DNA of 64,000 bases from Holophaga sp. (GTDB lineage Bacteria; Acidobacteriota; Holophagae; Holophagales; Holophagaceae). Both the position numbers and the translations under genes were made by a program. Location of the stretch: NCBI GenBank assembly GCA_016715205.1, contig JADKBC010000011.1, positions 18,638 to 82,637 of the forward strand, written 5' to 3'. This document shows, in pieces, positions 9,229 to 17,669 of this stretch (position 1 is its first letter; each line of letters starts with the position of its first letter). The notes under the pieces are model-generated. The model saw only the letters and a program-made list of their open reading frames with translations, ran no database searches and was not told the DNA's origin.

Positions 9229-11020
9229 GCTGGCCTCCTTTGGGTTTCTGATTGATGCCACGAATGAAATTGACGAGATCTCCAACTTCGTTGGTGCTCA
9301 GGCCGTAGTCGACCCAGGGCGGCATGGCTGTGCCCTGGACGCCGTAGAGAATGGATTCGAAGAGGCGCCGGTCGTTGACGCTGTCCACGAAGGCACCATT
9401 GCGCAGATTCCGAGGCCTGGGGAGGATGTCCAGGGCGTTGCCGCCCTTGCCATCGCCTTTCCGGCCGTGGCAACCCGCGCAGCGATTCACGAAGGTGGCC
9501 TCGCCGCGGGTCATGGATTCGGCGCTCATGGGCACGGGGTTCTTTTCAGGGATTTCCCGAGCCTTCAACTCGCGCCGGGGTTCTTTGGTGAAGGTGGCCT
9601 GGATGTAGTCCAGCAGAGCCTTGGCGCGGGCTTCGTCCACGACCTTGCCCCAGGCGGACATGGAGGTGCCCGGTACGCCATTGCGAATGGAACTGATCAG
9701 GCGTTCGGTGGACTTGGAGTTCATGAAGCCGGATTTGGTGAGATCCCGCGGGTAGGGATCCAGATGCTGGGCGATGGGGCCTTCGCCGTCACCCTTCTCC
9801 CCGTGGCACCGCAGGCAGAGCGCCTTGTAGGTGGCTTCGGGAGTGGTGAGGGCAGGCGCTGTTTTGAGGCCGCCAAGGTAGGCGGTCATGGCCTTGAACT
9901 CGGTCTCCGTAAAACGGAAGGCGGGCATGATCGAATCGGGCATGGTGGCGCGCGGATTCTTGAAGTGTTCAAGGAGCCAATCTTCGCCCTTGAGCAGGCC
10001 CTCGAAACTGAGGTCCGGGGCGATGCCGCCATCCTTGTCGCCCACTTTGTGGCAGGCGGCGCAGGCGCGATCCGCCACCAGCTTCTCGCCCTGCTTGACC
10101 ATTTCGGCGGGCTTGATATCCACGGGTTTGGGGCCTGCATTGACGGGCTCGCCACCGGTCAGCTTCACTTTGAAGCGATCGATTTCGGTTTCGGCAAAGT
10201 TCCGACCCTTGCGGCTCTTGAGGAACACCACCAGGGCTTTGATATCGGCATCGTTCAGATTGAATTTCGGCATGATGGAGGTGGCCAACACGGACTTGGG
10301 ATCGGCAATGCGAGCCCAGAGGTAGTCGATCTTCCACTTGCGGCCCACTTCTGTGAGATCCGGGCCGATGGTGCCTTCGGATAATCCCTGGATGCGGTGG
10401 CAGCCGTAGCAGTTGGAATCAAAGAAGAGCTGGCGGCCACGGGCCACGGTGGGGGTGCCCTTGAAGCTGCTTTCCGTATGGCACTGGGCACAGTTGGCTT
10501 CGAGGTATTCCTTGCCCTTGAGCTTGGGCGCGAAATCCTTTCGCCAGTTTTCCTGGGTGGTGTAACCCAGCAGAGGCTCGGGCCAGTATTCATCCTCGCC
10601 GTGGCTGTACTTGGGCTCCAGTCCGCGGCCTTGGCCGTCATGACAGACGGTGCAGCCGAATTCGGCGAACTTGTGGCGCCGTTCCCATTTGCCGTTCTTC
10701 TGGGTGTCGCCCAGTTCCAGGGAATAAGGGTGGGTCTTCAGGGGATGGGCATAGGTGGCAAAGCGCGGATCGTCCGAGGCGATGTGGCAGGTGGTGCATC
10801 GATCCACGCGGGTTTCGCCGAAATTGCTGACGACGATCTGTTCGATGGCAGGCTTGCGATCGGCCAAGGCGCTGCGCTCGGCGTCGGTCTTGGCCATGGT
10901 GCGGGCCTGGTCGAAGTACGCGGTTTGGTTGCGCTCCCATCTGTGGAAGAACTGGTTGTAGAACACGACCCCGTGGATCACCAGGATCAGAAAGGTGCCG
11001 ATGGCAAGTGCGAGTCTCAT
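9212..11020 (-). CDS. Membrane-anchored heptaheme cytochrome c
   Basis: The 602-residue protein begins with a single hydrophobic anchor (residues 2-24) and has seven CXXCH sites in order: CTTCH, CTVCH, CAQCH, CYGCH, CAACH, CLRCH, CAGCH. The last four sit in classical class I cytochrome c modules with downstream Met ([26 protein letters not shown]). The first three resemble a multiheme N-terminal region. It is encoded between cytochrome b and CcoN, so it probably replaces both cytochrome c1 and the diheme CcoP, carrying electrons from the Rieske/b complex straight to the oxidase. That role is inferred from gene order. Confidence 0.92.
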   Translation of the reverse strand: MRLALAIGTFLILVIHGVVFYNQFFHRWERNQTAYFDQARTMAKTDAERSALADRKPAIEQIVVSNFGETRVDRCTTCHIASDDPRFATYAHPLKTHPYSLELGDTQKNGKWERRHKFAEFGCTVCHDGQGRGLEPKYSHGEDEYWPEPLLGYTTQENWRKDFAPKLKGKEYLEANCAQCHTESSFKGTPTVARGRQLFFDSNCYGCHRIQGLSEGTIGPDLTEVGRKWKIDYLWARIADPKSVLATSIMPKFNLNDADIKALVVFLKSRKGRNFAETEIDRFKVKLTGGEPVNAGPKPVDIKPAEMVKQGEKLVADRACAACHKVGDKDGGIAPDLSFEGLLKGEDWLLEHFKNPRATMPDSIMPAFRFTETEFKAMTAYLGGLKTAPALTTPEATYKALCLRCHGEKGDGEGPIAQHLDPYPRDLTKSGFMNSKSTERLISSIRNGVPGTSMSAWGKVVDEARAKALLDYIQATFTKEPRRELKAREIPEKNPVPMSAESMTRGEATFVNRCAGCHGRKGDGKGGNALDILPRPRNLRNGAFVDSVNDRRLFESILYGVQGTAMPPWVDYGLSTNEVGDLVNFIRGINQKPKGGQHAGAN

Positions 11021-11030
11021 GTGGGGCTCC

Positions 11031-12308
11031 TCACCAAGGGGTCACGAAGGTCCAGTTGGGCCCTCGGAAGAACGTGCCGATGATGACGAACACGATGTTC
11101 ACGATTACGAAGGTCAGGAAGATCGTATTGGCCAGCAGCCGTTCCCGGGCAAACCATCGGCCCACGCCTTCAGTGCCGCGATCGATGTAGGGCGTGATGA
11201 AGAGCAGGAACACGAAGAGTCCCGGCACACCGATACCGCCCCAAAAGGCTGAATAGCTGACCATTTCCTGCAGGCCCAGGAAATACCAAGGAGCCTTGGC
11301 CGGATTGGGTGGATGCATCACGTTAACCGGCTCTTCCAGGGGGGCGTTGAAGAGCAGGGCCAGGATCAGGATGGCGGAGACCGTGACCACAAAGACAAAG
11401 AGCTCGGCCCTGAAGAGGTTGGGCCAGCTGAACACGGTGTTATCCGGCACTTTCCCGGCCGCGTGCAAAGGACCGCGCACCAGGCCCTGCACACCATAGG
11501 TGCGACGGGGTTCCAGGTTGGTAGAGGCTTCTGGGAATTCCAGGGTGGGGATGGCATCGGCTTCGGCGGGCCGGGACAGGCCACCATCCTTGCGGATGCG
11601 CCAAAAGTGGAAGGCGATGAACAAGGTCAGGATCGCGGGCAGCACAGCCACGTGCAGCACATAGAAGCGCAGGAGCGCTTCCTGGCCCACGGAGGTGCCG
11701 CCCATGAGTAGGAACTGGATGTCCTTGCCGATTACCGGTGCGTAGCCTGCGATGGCCGTGCCCACGGTGATGGCCCAGAAGGCCAGCTGATCCCAGGGCA
11801 GCAGGTAGCCCGTGAAGCTCATGAAGAGCGTGAGCAGGAAGAGAATCACCCCCAGCACCCAGTTGAATTCGCGGGGCTTTTTGTAGGAGCCCGTGAAGAA
11901 CACCCGGCACATGTGCATGAAGACCACGGCGACCATGCCGTGAGCACTCCAGCGGTGCATGTTGCGCAGGAACATCCCGAAGGCCACGGTGCCGCGCAGA
12001 TCCAACATCCGGTCATAGGCCTGGGTGGTGGAAGGCACGTAGTAGAACATCAACAGAATGCCCGTCACCACCAGGATCACGAACAGGAAGAAGGAAATCA
12101 GGCCCAGGCCCAGGGTGTACCAAGGACGCAGGGAATGCTTGTGCACCTTCACGGGGTGAATGTGCAGGAAGAAGTTCGTGAACGAAGTGGCCGAACGCTC
12201 CAGATCGTTGGAAGGGAGGGGGTTGCGGAAGATGGAACCCCATACGTTCCGGGGCAGTTCCACCAGTGATTTCCACAGGGAGGGTTGGGAGGTTTTGTTG
12301 GGGCTCAT
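11031..12308 (-). CDS. Cytochrome b of a Rieske/cytochrome b complex
   Basis: The 425-residue protein combines the b6-like N-terminal half and the subunit IV-like C-terminal half. Heme ligands are visible as His118-His132 (13 residues between) and His219-His234 (14 between), the spacing of b6-type proteins. The C-terminal part has [16 protein letters not shown], the quinol-site loop of subunit IV-like proteins. It oxidises quinol in the membrane. Its ATG overlaps the Rieske stop by four bases, and the heptaheme cytochrome follows after 10 bases. Confidence 0.93.
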   Translation of the reverse strand: MSPNKTSQPSLWKSLVELPRNVWGSIFRNPLPSNDLERSATSFTNFFLHIHPVKVHKHSLRPWYTLGLGLISFFLFVILVVTGILLMFYYVPSTTQAYDRMLDLRGTVAFGMFLRNMHRWSAHGMVAVVFMHMCRVFFTGSYKKPREFNWVLGVILFLLTLFMSFTGYLLPWDQLAFWAITVGTAIAGYAPVIGKDIQFLLMGGTSVGQEALLRFYVLHVAVLPAILTLFIAFHFWRIRKDGGLSRPAEADAIPTLEFPEASTNLEPRRTYGVQGLVRGPLHAAGKVPDNTVFSWPNLFRAELFVFVVTVSAILILALLFNAPLEEPVNVMHPPNPAKAPWYFLGLQEMVSYSAFWGGIGVPGLFVFLLFITPYIDRGTEGVGRWFARERLLANTIFLTFVIVNIVFVIIGTFFRGPNWTFVTPW

Positions 12309-12796
12309 AGCGACAGGTAGCTCCCAGGTTGAATCACGGTGTCCTTGTCAACTTCGATCTCGCCATTGGGCGTGAGGGAAACCTTGTACCAGGGCAGGGG
12401 CTTCGGCGCGGGGCCGCCGGTCACGTTGCCGTCCTGATCAAAGCGCGAGCCGTGGCAGGGGCAGGCAAAGCCGGTTTCGTCCAGGCCCACGATGCAGCCC
12501 AGATGCGTGCAGGTGGTGGAAATGGCGGCAAGCCGGTTGCCTTCACGGATCACCACGATCCGTTGGGCGCCTAGGGCCATGCGCGTGCCAGGCGGAAAAT
12601 CCTCGGGTTTGCCGATGCTGAAGCGCTGGGGCTGACCATACGTCGTGCGGGGCTTGATGAACACGAAGTTCGAGATGGCGCTCAGAACGCCCGAGCCCAC
12701 CAGACCCACCCCCGTGAGCCAACCGAGCATCCTGCGCCGGTAGCGCCCATTCTCGGACAGGTTGCCGCCGCTAATTCTTTTTAGATTCACTGCCAT
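12305..12796 (-). CDS. Rieske 2Fe-2S protein
   Basis: The protein of about 163 residues has an N-terminal membrane anchor after a basic stretch ([14 protein letters not shown]). A Rieske domain follows with both cluster motifs, CTHLGC and [12 protein letters not shown] 12796 is preferred over 12817 because GGGAGG lies six bases upstream. It overlaps the end of the small CcoS-like gene by 26 bases. Together with the downstream cytochrome b it forms the quinol-oxidising half of the respiratory chain encoded in this operon. Confidence 0.95.
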   Translation of the reverse strand: MAVNLKRISGGNLSENGRYRRRMLGWLTGVGLVGSGVLSAISNFVFIKPRTTYGQPQRFSIGKPEDFPPGTRMALGAQRIVVIREGNRLAAISTTCTHLGCIVGLDETGFACPCHGSRFDQDGNVTGGPAPKPLPWYKVSLTPNGEIEVDKDTVIQPGSYLSL

Positions 12797-12974
12797 GCAA
12801 CGCCTCCCGGGAAGCACCTTCTTTTTCGTTTTTCTCTACATCCGACCAAAAAACCTGATACTTCGCGTCCTCAATGTTTCGAAACCAATCCCGTTTGACG
12901 GCGAACACAAATAAAAAAGCGGCCGCCAGCCCCATGGCGAGGCTGGCGGCGATAGTCAACCAACTTAATTCCAC
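12771..12974 (-). CDS. CcoS-like small membrane protein
   Basis: GTG 12974 has a strong GGGAGG six bases upstream, and the stop of the preceding small frame overlaps it. An in-frame start at 13010 would add a weak 12-residue extension. The product of about 67 residues has one helix ([20 protein letters not shown]), then [18 protein letters not shown] and a Lys/Glu-rich tail. Placement beside oxidase genes and the acidic post-helix motif resemble CcoS, a cbb3 assembly factor. It shares EDAKY with the protein at 7044-7229. Confidence 0.7.
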   Translation of the reverse strand: MELSWLTIAASLAMGLAAAFLFVFAVKRDWFRNIEDAKYQVFWSDVEKNEKEGASREALHGSESKKN

Positions 12975-13105
12975 GGCGTGCCTCCCAGGGGAGAGGCTGG
13001 TAGGGACCAAAACTTTTCAGAGAAACGATGGAAGGACCATACCTCGGGGCCTTCGGATGTCAAGGTCGAGAATGAATCCGGACAAATGGAGAGAGGGATC
13101 GTCAT
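12965..13105 (-). CDS. Possible 46-residue small protein or leader
   Basis: ATG 13105 is preceded five bases upstream by AGGGAGGA, one of the best ribosome-binding sites in the region. It begins 11 bases after the rrf2 stop, and its TAA overlaps the GTG of the next gene. The peptide starts MTIPLSICPDSF and has no clear helix or known motif. It may be a real small protein or a translated leader that couples rrf2 to the respiratory genes. Codon content alone does not settle this. Confidence 0.35.
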   Translation of the reverse strand: MTIPLSICPDSFSTLTSEGPEVWSFHRFSEKFWSLPASPLGGTPWN

Positions 13106-13116
13106 GGCAATCCTCC

Positions 13117-13572
13117 CTAGGTCTGGTGCAGGGCGTGGGAGCCCCGGTGGGCATCGAGATGGCCTGCGGTGCCCTGGGCCAAATCCTTGAAGTTGACGGA
13201 TTCCAAATACCCTTCCAGGGATCGAGTGGCCCCGGTCCAGGCATTTTGTACCGGACAAAAAGCCGCCAGGGGGCAGGCTTTGGGATCATCCACGCAATGG
13301 TTGATCACGATGCCGCCTTCCATGGCATTCACCAACTCGAGCAGCGAGATCTCTGCAGCCGGGCGGGCCAGGCATACGCCGCCATTGGAACCCCGGGTGG
13401 TGCGCAGCAGTCCCGCACTCACCAGTTCCGCGATGAGGCGCCGCACGAAGGGCATGGGCAGCAGGCGTTGTTCGGAGATCTGGCGAATGGAAACCTGATT
13501 GCCTTCGGGTAGACAGGCCAAGTGCAGCACGATGCGCGCGGCGTAGTCGGTCCGACGGGAGATCCCAAGCAT
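13117..13572 (-). CDS. Rrf2-family iron-sulfur transcription regulator
   Basis: The 151-residue protein opens with a typical Rrf2 winged helix (MLGISRRTDYAARIVLHLA, then TTRGSNGGVCLA). It carries three cysteines, Cys93, Cys100 and Cys106, spaced C-x6-C-x5-C, where IscR/NsrR-type members bind an iron-sulfur cluster. This architecture senses NO, iron-sulfur status or redox. As the first gene of the bc-cbb3 unit, it probably controls that operon and itself. The candidate promoter just upstream overlaps a perfect palindrome. IscR-, NsrR- and RsrR-type roles cannot be told apart from sequence. Confidence 0.88.
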   Translation of the reverse strand: MLGISRRTDYAARIVLHLACLPEGNQVSIRQISEQRLLPMPFVRRLIAELVSAGLLRTTRGSNGGVCLARPAAEISLLELVNAMEGGIVINHCVDDPKACPLAAFCPVQNAWTGATRSLEGYLESVNFKDLAQGTAGHLDAHRGSHALHQT

Positions 13573-13599
13573 GCGTCCTCAGCCAAGGTGATGAGCGAG

Positions 13600-13650
13600 G
13601 TAATATTACAATTCTGGTACCCATTGGCAAGGGGATTCTGGAAATTTCCA
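13600..13650 (-). promoter_or_regulatory. Candidate promoter and operator of the respiratory operon
   Basis: On the minus strand, TTGCCA (13630-13625) and TAATAT (13608-13603) are separated by 16 bases, close to a sigma-70 pattern. The -10 box lies inside the perfect palindrome GTAATATTAC (13600-13609). A second perfect palindrome, TGGAAATTTCCA, lies just upstream (13639-13650). The rrf2 ATG is about 30 bases downstream. Autoregulation by the Rrf2 protein is an inference. Confidence 0.5.
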
Positions 13651-13884
13651 ATACGATGGAGGGAAATACGATCAACCCACTGAAAAAGAAGGGCTTGGTT
13701 CGATCGGAAGCTTGGTGGGGTTCAGATCTTCTGGGCTCAATCAATGCTGGAGGCCGGGTTTTGGAAGCCGGCTCCTTGATGGGATTGAGTTGAACCATTC
13801 ACAAAGGATAGGGAGTCCGCTGCGGACGGCCCCTCCCACGCGGCCTGATTCACATGCGAGTGGGCAGAACTGAAGCGTGAAGGG
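13651..13884. other. Intergenic stretch between rrf2 and a secreted-protein gene
   Basis: No coding frame with a ribosome-binding site was seen. It contains a short GC hairpin around GTCCGctgCGGAC near 13818-13830 and imperfect inverted repeats around CTCAATC and GATTGAG. Its function is not clear. Confidence 0.3.
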
Positions 13885-14433
13885 CTATTCCACCCGCTTG
13901 TAGACCATCTTGTAGCTGAAGCTATTGCCCAGTTTGGGATGGGTGTAGGTGACCTGGATGGCCAGCGTGTCGCCGCTCTTGCGCATGGAGTACACGGAGG
14001 TCAGAGCGTAGTCACCCTGAAAGGTCTGGGTCATGCGCGGTCCATCCTTGCGAAGGGTGACCTGGAAGACCTCGCCATCACTGCGGGTCCAGGGCGTGGC
14101 CGTGCCGTCCGGCATGTTCTCCACGGGCTTTTCCTTGTCCATGGTGATGGAAAAACCATCGGCGCCGTACAGGATGTCCAGGCTCTGGGGCATTTTGCAG
14201 GCGTTCTGCAGCTTCTTCTTCCAGTACACCTTCATGGCGAAATTCTGATCTTTCACATGCTCTTCGATCAATGCGTCGAGCTTGTCGCTGGCTTCAGGTA
14301 GCAGGGTCCATTCCCCATCCCAGTTGATCTTGGGTTCCGCTTCCAGAGCGGCAACGGGTTTCTTGGCCTGGGCCTGGGCCGGAGCGGGAAGAACCAAGCC
14401 GAATGCAAGCAATCCAACTAACCATGCGCGCAT
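13885..14433 (-). CDS. Secreted protein of unknown function
   Basis: ATG 14433 follows GGAG by five bases and begins a clear signal peptide (MRAWLVGLLAFGLVLPAPAQA). An earlier frame start at 14475 would bury the signal. The mature part of about 160 residues is mixed alpha/beta. Its segment GFSITMDKEKP followed by a beta-rich end (GDTLAIQVTYTHP) looks like a lipocalin-like or DUF-type periplasmic protein. I do not recognise the family. It is encoded alone, divergent from the DUF1579-like gene. Confidence 0.65.
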   Translation of the reverse strand: MRAWLVGLLAFGLVLPAPAQAQAKKPVAALEAEPKINWDGEWTLLPEASDKLDALIEEHVKDQNFAMKVYWKKKLQNACKMPQSLDILYGADGFSITMDKEKPVENMPDGTATPWTRSDGEVFQVTLRKDGPRMTQTFQGDYALTSVYSMRKSGDTLAIQVTYTHPKLGNSFSYKMVYKRVE

Positions 14434-14564
14434 GAGAACTCCGGAAAGATGTTCACAGCATACTCCTGGCCGCAAACCCCTTTCTCAAAAGGGCGGAATT
14501 GAAAGCGCCCCTTGCACGTCGACCGTTGGGGGCCCATCCTTCGGGGACTTTTCAAGGAGTCATC

Positions 14565-15098
14565 ATGCGCATTCACCACCTGTTTCTCGCCTTACCTATG
14601 TTCCTTGCTGCGCAGGAAGCACCCTTGCCTAAGCCCACACCCCACCACTTGGCCATGAAGCGAATGGAAGGGACCTGGGACGCGGTGGTGAAGGTGCAGA
14701 TGGCGCCAGGGCAGCCGCCCATGGTGTCCAAGGGGGTGGAAGTGAACAAGCTGGTACCCGGCGGCCTTTGGCTGCAATCGGAATTCAAATCCGACATGAT
14801 GGGCATGCCCTTCGAAGGGCGCGGCCTATTTGGCTACGATCCGGCCCTTGGAAAGCATGTGGGCACCTGGGTGGATTCCATGGTGTATTCGCTGGCCAAC
14901 CCCACCGGCACCTGCAAGGACGATTGCAAGGAAACCACCTGCTATTTCAAAGGCCCCGGCATGGACGGAAAAATGGTCACCTACAAGGAAATCACCGTTG
15001 AGCACGACGCGGATCACCGCACCATGACCATGTTCATCAAGGGGAAAAAGGGCGCTTTTGTGCAGAACATGGTGATCGAATACACGCGGCGAAAATAA
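14565..15098 (+). CDS. Secreted DUF1579-like protein
   Basis: ATG 14565 has AAGGAG five bases upstream and begins a short signal peptide (MRIHHLFLALPMFLAAQ). The mature part has the DUF1579 look: MKRMEGTWDAVVK, then GGLWLQSEF, GRGLFGYDPALGKHVGTWVD and a C-terminal TMTMFIKGK. DUF1579 proteins are lipocalin-like secreted proteins without an assigned reaction. Two cysteine pairs (CKDDCKETTC) might form a disulfide. It converges with the PepSY-type gene. Confidence 0.75.
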   Translation: MRIHHLFLALPMFLAAQEAPLPKPTPHHLAMKRMEGTWDAVVKVQMAPGQPPMVSKGVEVNKLVPGGLWLQSEFKSDMMGMPFEGRGLFGYDPALGKHVGTWVDSMVYSLANPTGTCKDDCKETTCYFKGPGMDGKMVTYKEITVEHDADHRTMTMFIKGKKGAFVQNMVIEYTRRK

Positions 15099-15118
15099 AG
15101 CCTGGCAGAAAGGGTTTG

Positions 15119-15697
15119 TCAGGTGAGGTAGGCCCACCAGATCCAATAGCCAACTGGAATCGCGCATCCTAAGGTGGTTAACCAAGCGCCTCGCCCGGTG
15201 ATGCCGTTCTTGCCGCGCAGAATGAACAGTCCGCTCAGGGCCAAAAAGGCCAGGGAGATGGCGTAGGCATCGGCAATCCAGGTCCAGGCCTGTTTCGGTG
15301 CATTGAGATGGAGGCGATTCATGGCCATGAGAACGGGCCTGGGCACGGTGCCCTCGAAAAGCACCTTGCCCGTAGGGAGATCCACGGAGTATTTGCCCTC
15401 CTTGAGGTAGATTTCCAGACTGTCGGGATCGGGCTGAAAGGCGCTGCGCGGCTTTTCCGATACCCGCAGGCGTGTCAGGGTCTGGGCTGCCAGTTCTTCT
15501 TCTGGCAATTGAGGATCCAGAGGTCCCACGTCAAACGTTTTCACTGTTCGCCGATAGTTGGGATTCCAATGGGCCATATGGTTCACGGCCAAGCCGGAAA
15601 GGGCGTAGACCAGGGTCAACCCCACCGCGAGGTACCCTATGTCCCGATGCAGGGCCGTATTCCAGCGGCGCCAGGGGCGACGTGCGTCAGGGGACAC
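15119..15697 (-). CDS. PepSY-type membrane protein
   Basis: About 192 residues from GTG 15697, which follows AGGG by eight bases and begins 10 bases past the stop of the upstream gene. An N-terminal helix (IGYLAVGLTLVYALSGLAVN) is followed by a soluble PepSY-like segment (GKYSVDLPTGKVLFEGT) and a closing pair of helices (AYAISLAFLALSGLFIL and WLTTLGCAIPVGYWIWW). This matches small PepSY-associated TM proteins. The upstream DUF4920 gene is probably cotranscribed. No enzymatic role is evident. Confidence 0.7.
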   Translation of the reverse strand: MSPDARRPWRRWNTALHRDIGYLAVGLTLVYALSGLAVNHMAHWNPNYRRTVKTFDVGPLDPQLPEEELAAQTLTRLRVSEKPRSAFQPDPDSLEIYLKEGKYSVDLPTGKVLFEGTVPRPVLMAMNRLHLNAPKQAWTWIADAYAISLAFLALSGLFILRGKNGITGRGAWLTTLGCAIPVGYWIWWAYLT

Positions 15698-15707
15698 CTT
15701 GCCAGCC

Positions 15708-16172
15708 CTAAGAGGTGATGTCAGCGCCGAGCCCGTTGAGGCGCACCACGGTAAGGGGACCCTTGATCTTGGCGGGATCGAATTTCCGATTGAGGGCTTT
15801 GGCCTCCACGGGGCACATTTCCTTTTGTTCTTTTTCACTGAACACAAGGATGTCCACGGTGCCTTCTGCCACGGCTTCACGCCCCAGGGCACTGGCGGGG
15901 AACACGATCACCCCGTCATCCACTTTGAACATCAGTTCCTGGAATTTCTTGTCGCCCTTGATATTCAAATAGCAGCCGCGTTCCTCACAGACATTGGTTA
16001 CCGTTCCCCGGATGCGCACACGCTTGCCCTTGAACTTCTCGGGGCTGGCCAGGATTTCGGAAATTTTTGTCTCCGTCTTGAGGGTCATGGGTTGCCCGTA
16101 GTGCTTGGCTTCACCAGCAGTCAAGGACAAGGCAGCGCAGACAAACAAAGGTGCAAAAAATCGGAATTTCAT
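15708..16172 (-). CDS. Secreted DUF4920-like protein
   Basis: ATG 16172 has GGAG about seven bases upstream and begins a signal peptide (MKFRFFAPLFVCAALSLTAG). The mature domain reads FKGKRVRIRGTVTNVCEERGC, then LMFKVDDGVIVFP, matching the OB-like DUF4920 fold with its Cys pair. This domain may bind metal or ligand, but no function is established. It is followed 10 bases later by the PepSY-type membrane gene. Confidence 0.75.
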   Translation of the reverse strand: MKFRFFAPLFVCAALSLTAGEAKHYGQPMTLKTETKISEILASPEKFKGKRVRIRGTVTNVCEERGCYLNIKGDKKFQELMFKVDDGVIVFPASALGREAVAEGTVDILVFSEKEQKEMCPVEAKALNRKFDPAKIKGPLTVVRLNGLGADITS

Positions 16173-16256
16173 GAGCGGCTCCAATGGATGATCCAATCAT
16201 CCTAGCCTTGTATGTCTGTGAAAAAAGTCTCGAAAGGTCAGAGCGCCTGGTGCAGC

Positions 16257-17606
16257 CTACCCGCACCCCTGCACGAACCGGCTGGATTGACCTTCCGCCT
16301 GGGTCTCGAACAGGGTGTTTCCCTCGATGAGTTGCAGATTATGCTCGCGAGCCCATGCGGCAAAGGCGGTGTCGGTCTTGTAGACCCATTCCACGGCCCA
16401 GCGCAGGCTGGGCAGTGCGGCGTGCAGTTGGTCGGGAAAGGGCAGGGGATCGCCGTCGTCCATGCCCAGGCGGGTGGCCTGGATCACGCCGATGGGCCGG
16501 TAGTTTGCGAGATCCTGGTCTGCACTTCGTCGGGAAAGTTGGCAGCATGGAAAACCGTGGGCTTCCAGCACCGCCCGCGAGGTGGCGGCGACCCCGCCAT
16601 CACCCAGCAGTAGAACGGGACCTTTGGCCAGGGCGGCCAGGGCCTTGGCCAGGGCTTCGGCATCGGTATTGGCGCCTTGCCAGGGCTCTTGCGGAGCGCG
16701 CCGCCAGAGGGTGTTTAGGGGCCCTTGCAGACCAAGCAAGACAGGAAGCGTCTCCTTGAGCGGCGCCGTAATGCTTAGGCCCAGAATTCCAAGGGAGGCC
16801 ATGGCCTGGTTGGCTTCTTCGGCGGTGGCGCATTCCAGGGGCAGGTACAGCAGATCCTTGAAATTGCGCTGAAAGCGGGCGTTGTGGAAGGCCGGTCCGC
16901 GGGAGTGCAGCACAGGATTCCCGATGACGCCGCAGAGGGCGAAGGCAGGATTCAAGCGGTGCAAACGCCAGCCGTGCATCACCGAAAGGGGCAGTTGGCC
17001 AGGCGCCGCGGCAGGGCCGTCATCGGGGGCCGCATAGGTGAAGGCACCGCCCCATGCCCCTTGCAGGCACCGGCTGGGCAAGCCTTTGGGCCCCATTAGG
17101 AAGGCGGAGAGTGGGATGCCAAGGTCGTGACAGCGGGCGAGCAGGGGCTTCAGTTGGGCGTTATCGGATAAATGCTCGGCATGGCCCACCCACTTGTAGG
17201 CATCCCCTTTTGGAAGGTTTTCCAGGCGGGTCTCTAGATCGAACACGCCCTTGGGAACATGAACACTGCGCAACAGGCGCGTGTGGGAACGATGCGCGAT
17301 GATCTCGGGGGTGAGATCGAGTTCCCATTCCAGATCGATCCAGGCCGGGCGAGCCTGAAGTGCCACCAGCAGGTGATCCAGGCGCTCGGCTTCGGTGCCT
17401 TCCCAGCAGCCGCCTTCCGTTTTTCGGCGGCAGGTAACCAGGCAGCGCCGGGCCAAGGCATCCACCAATTCGGCTGGGTCGTACTCTGGAAAAAGATCCA
17501 GCCGCAGTTCAGGTAGCGCTTCGGCGGGCAGGCGTCGCACACAGGCCACGGCGGCTTCCCAGGTGGGGTGCGTGAGGGTGACGAAATAGAAGGGCAGTGG
17601 GCTCAT
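16257..17606 (-). CDS. aroDE: Fused 3-dehydroquinate dehydratase/shikimate dehydrogenase
   Basis: The 449-residue protein joins an N-terminal type I dehydroquinase (about residues 1-205) to a C-terminal shikimate dehydrogenase (about 215-449). The dehydroquinase shows a His in LLRSVHVPKG and the Schiff-base Lys region DAYKWVGHAEHLSDN. The dehydrogenase has GVIGNPVLHSRGPAFHN, SITAPLKE and GANTDAEALAKAL. The first of these has Gly in place of the second Ser of the canonical HS-x-SP motif. Such bifunctional enzymes catalyse two consecutive steps of aromatic amino acid synthesis. It is the last gene of a minus-strand block after mazG. Confidence 0.9.
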   Translation of the reverse strand: MSPLPFYFVTLTHPTWEAAVACVRRLPAEALPELRLDLFPEYDPAELVDALARRCLVTCRRKTEGGCWEGTEAERLDHLLVALQARPAWIDLEWELDLTPEIIAHRSHTRLLRSVHVPKGVFDLETRLENLPKGDAYKWVGHAEHLSDNAQLKPLLARCHDLGIPLSAFLMGPKGLPSRCLQGAWGGAFTYAAPDDGPAAAPGQLPLSVMHGWRLHRLNPAFALCGVIGNPVLHSRGPAFHNARFQRNFKDLLYLPLECATAEEANQAMASLGILGLSITAPLKETLPVLLGLQGPLNTLWRRAPQEPWQGANTDAEALAKALAALAKGPVLLLGDGGVAATSRAVLEAHGFPCCQLSRRSADQDLANYRPIGVIQATRLGMDDGDPLPFPDQLHAALPSLRWAVEWVYKTDTAFAAWAREHNLQLIEGNTLFETQAEGQSSRFVQGCG

Positions 17607-17669
17607 GGGGTGGCTCGGAGAAGAGCTGTTTTTTTGGCGAAGATAGTGGGGCTGAGCAAAATTCCGGCA

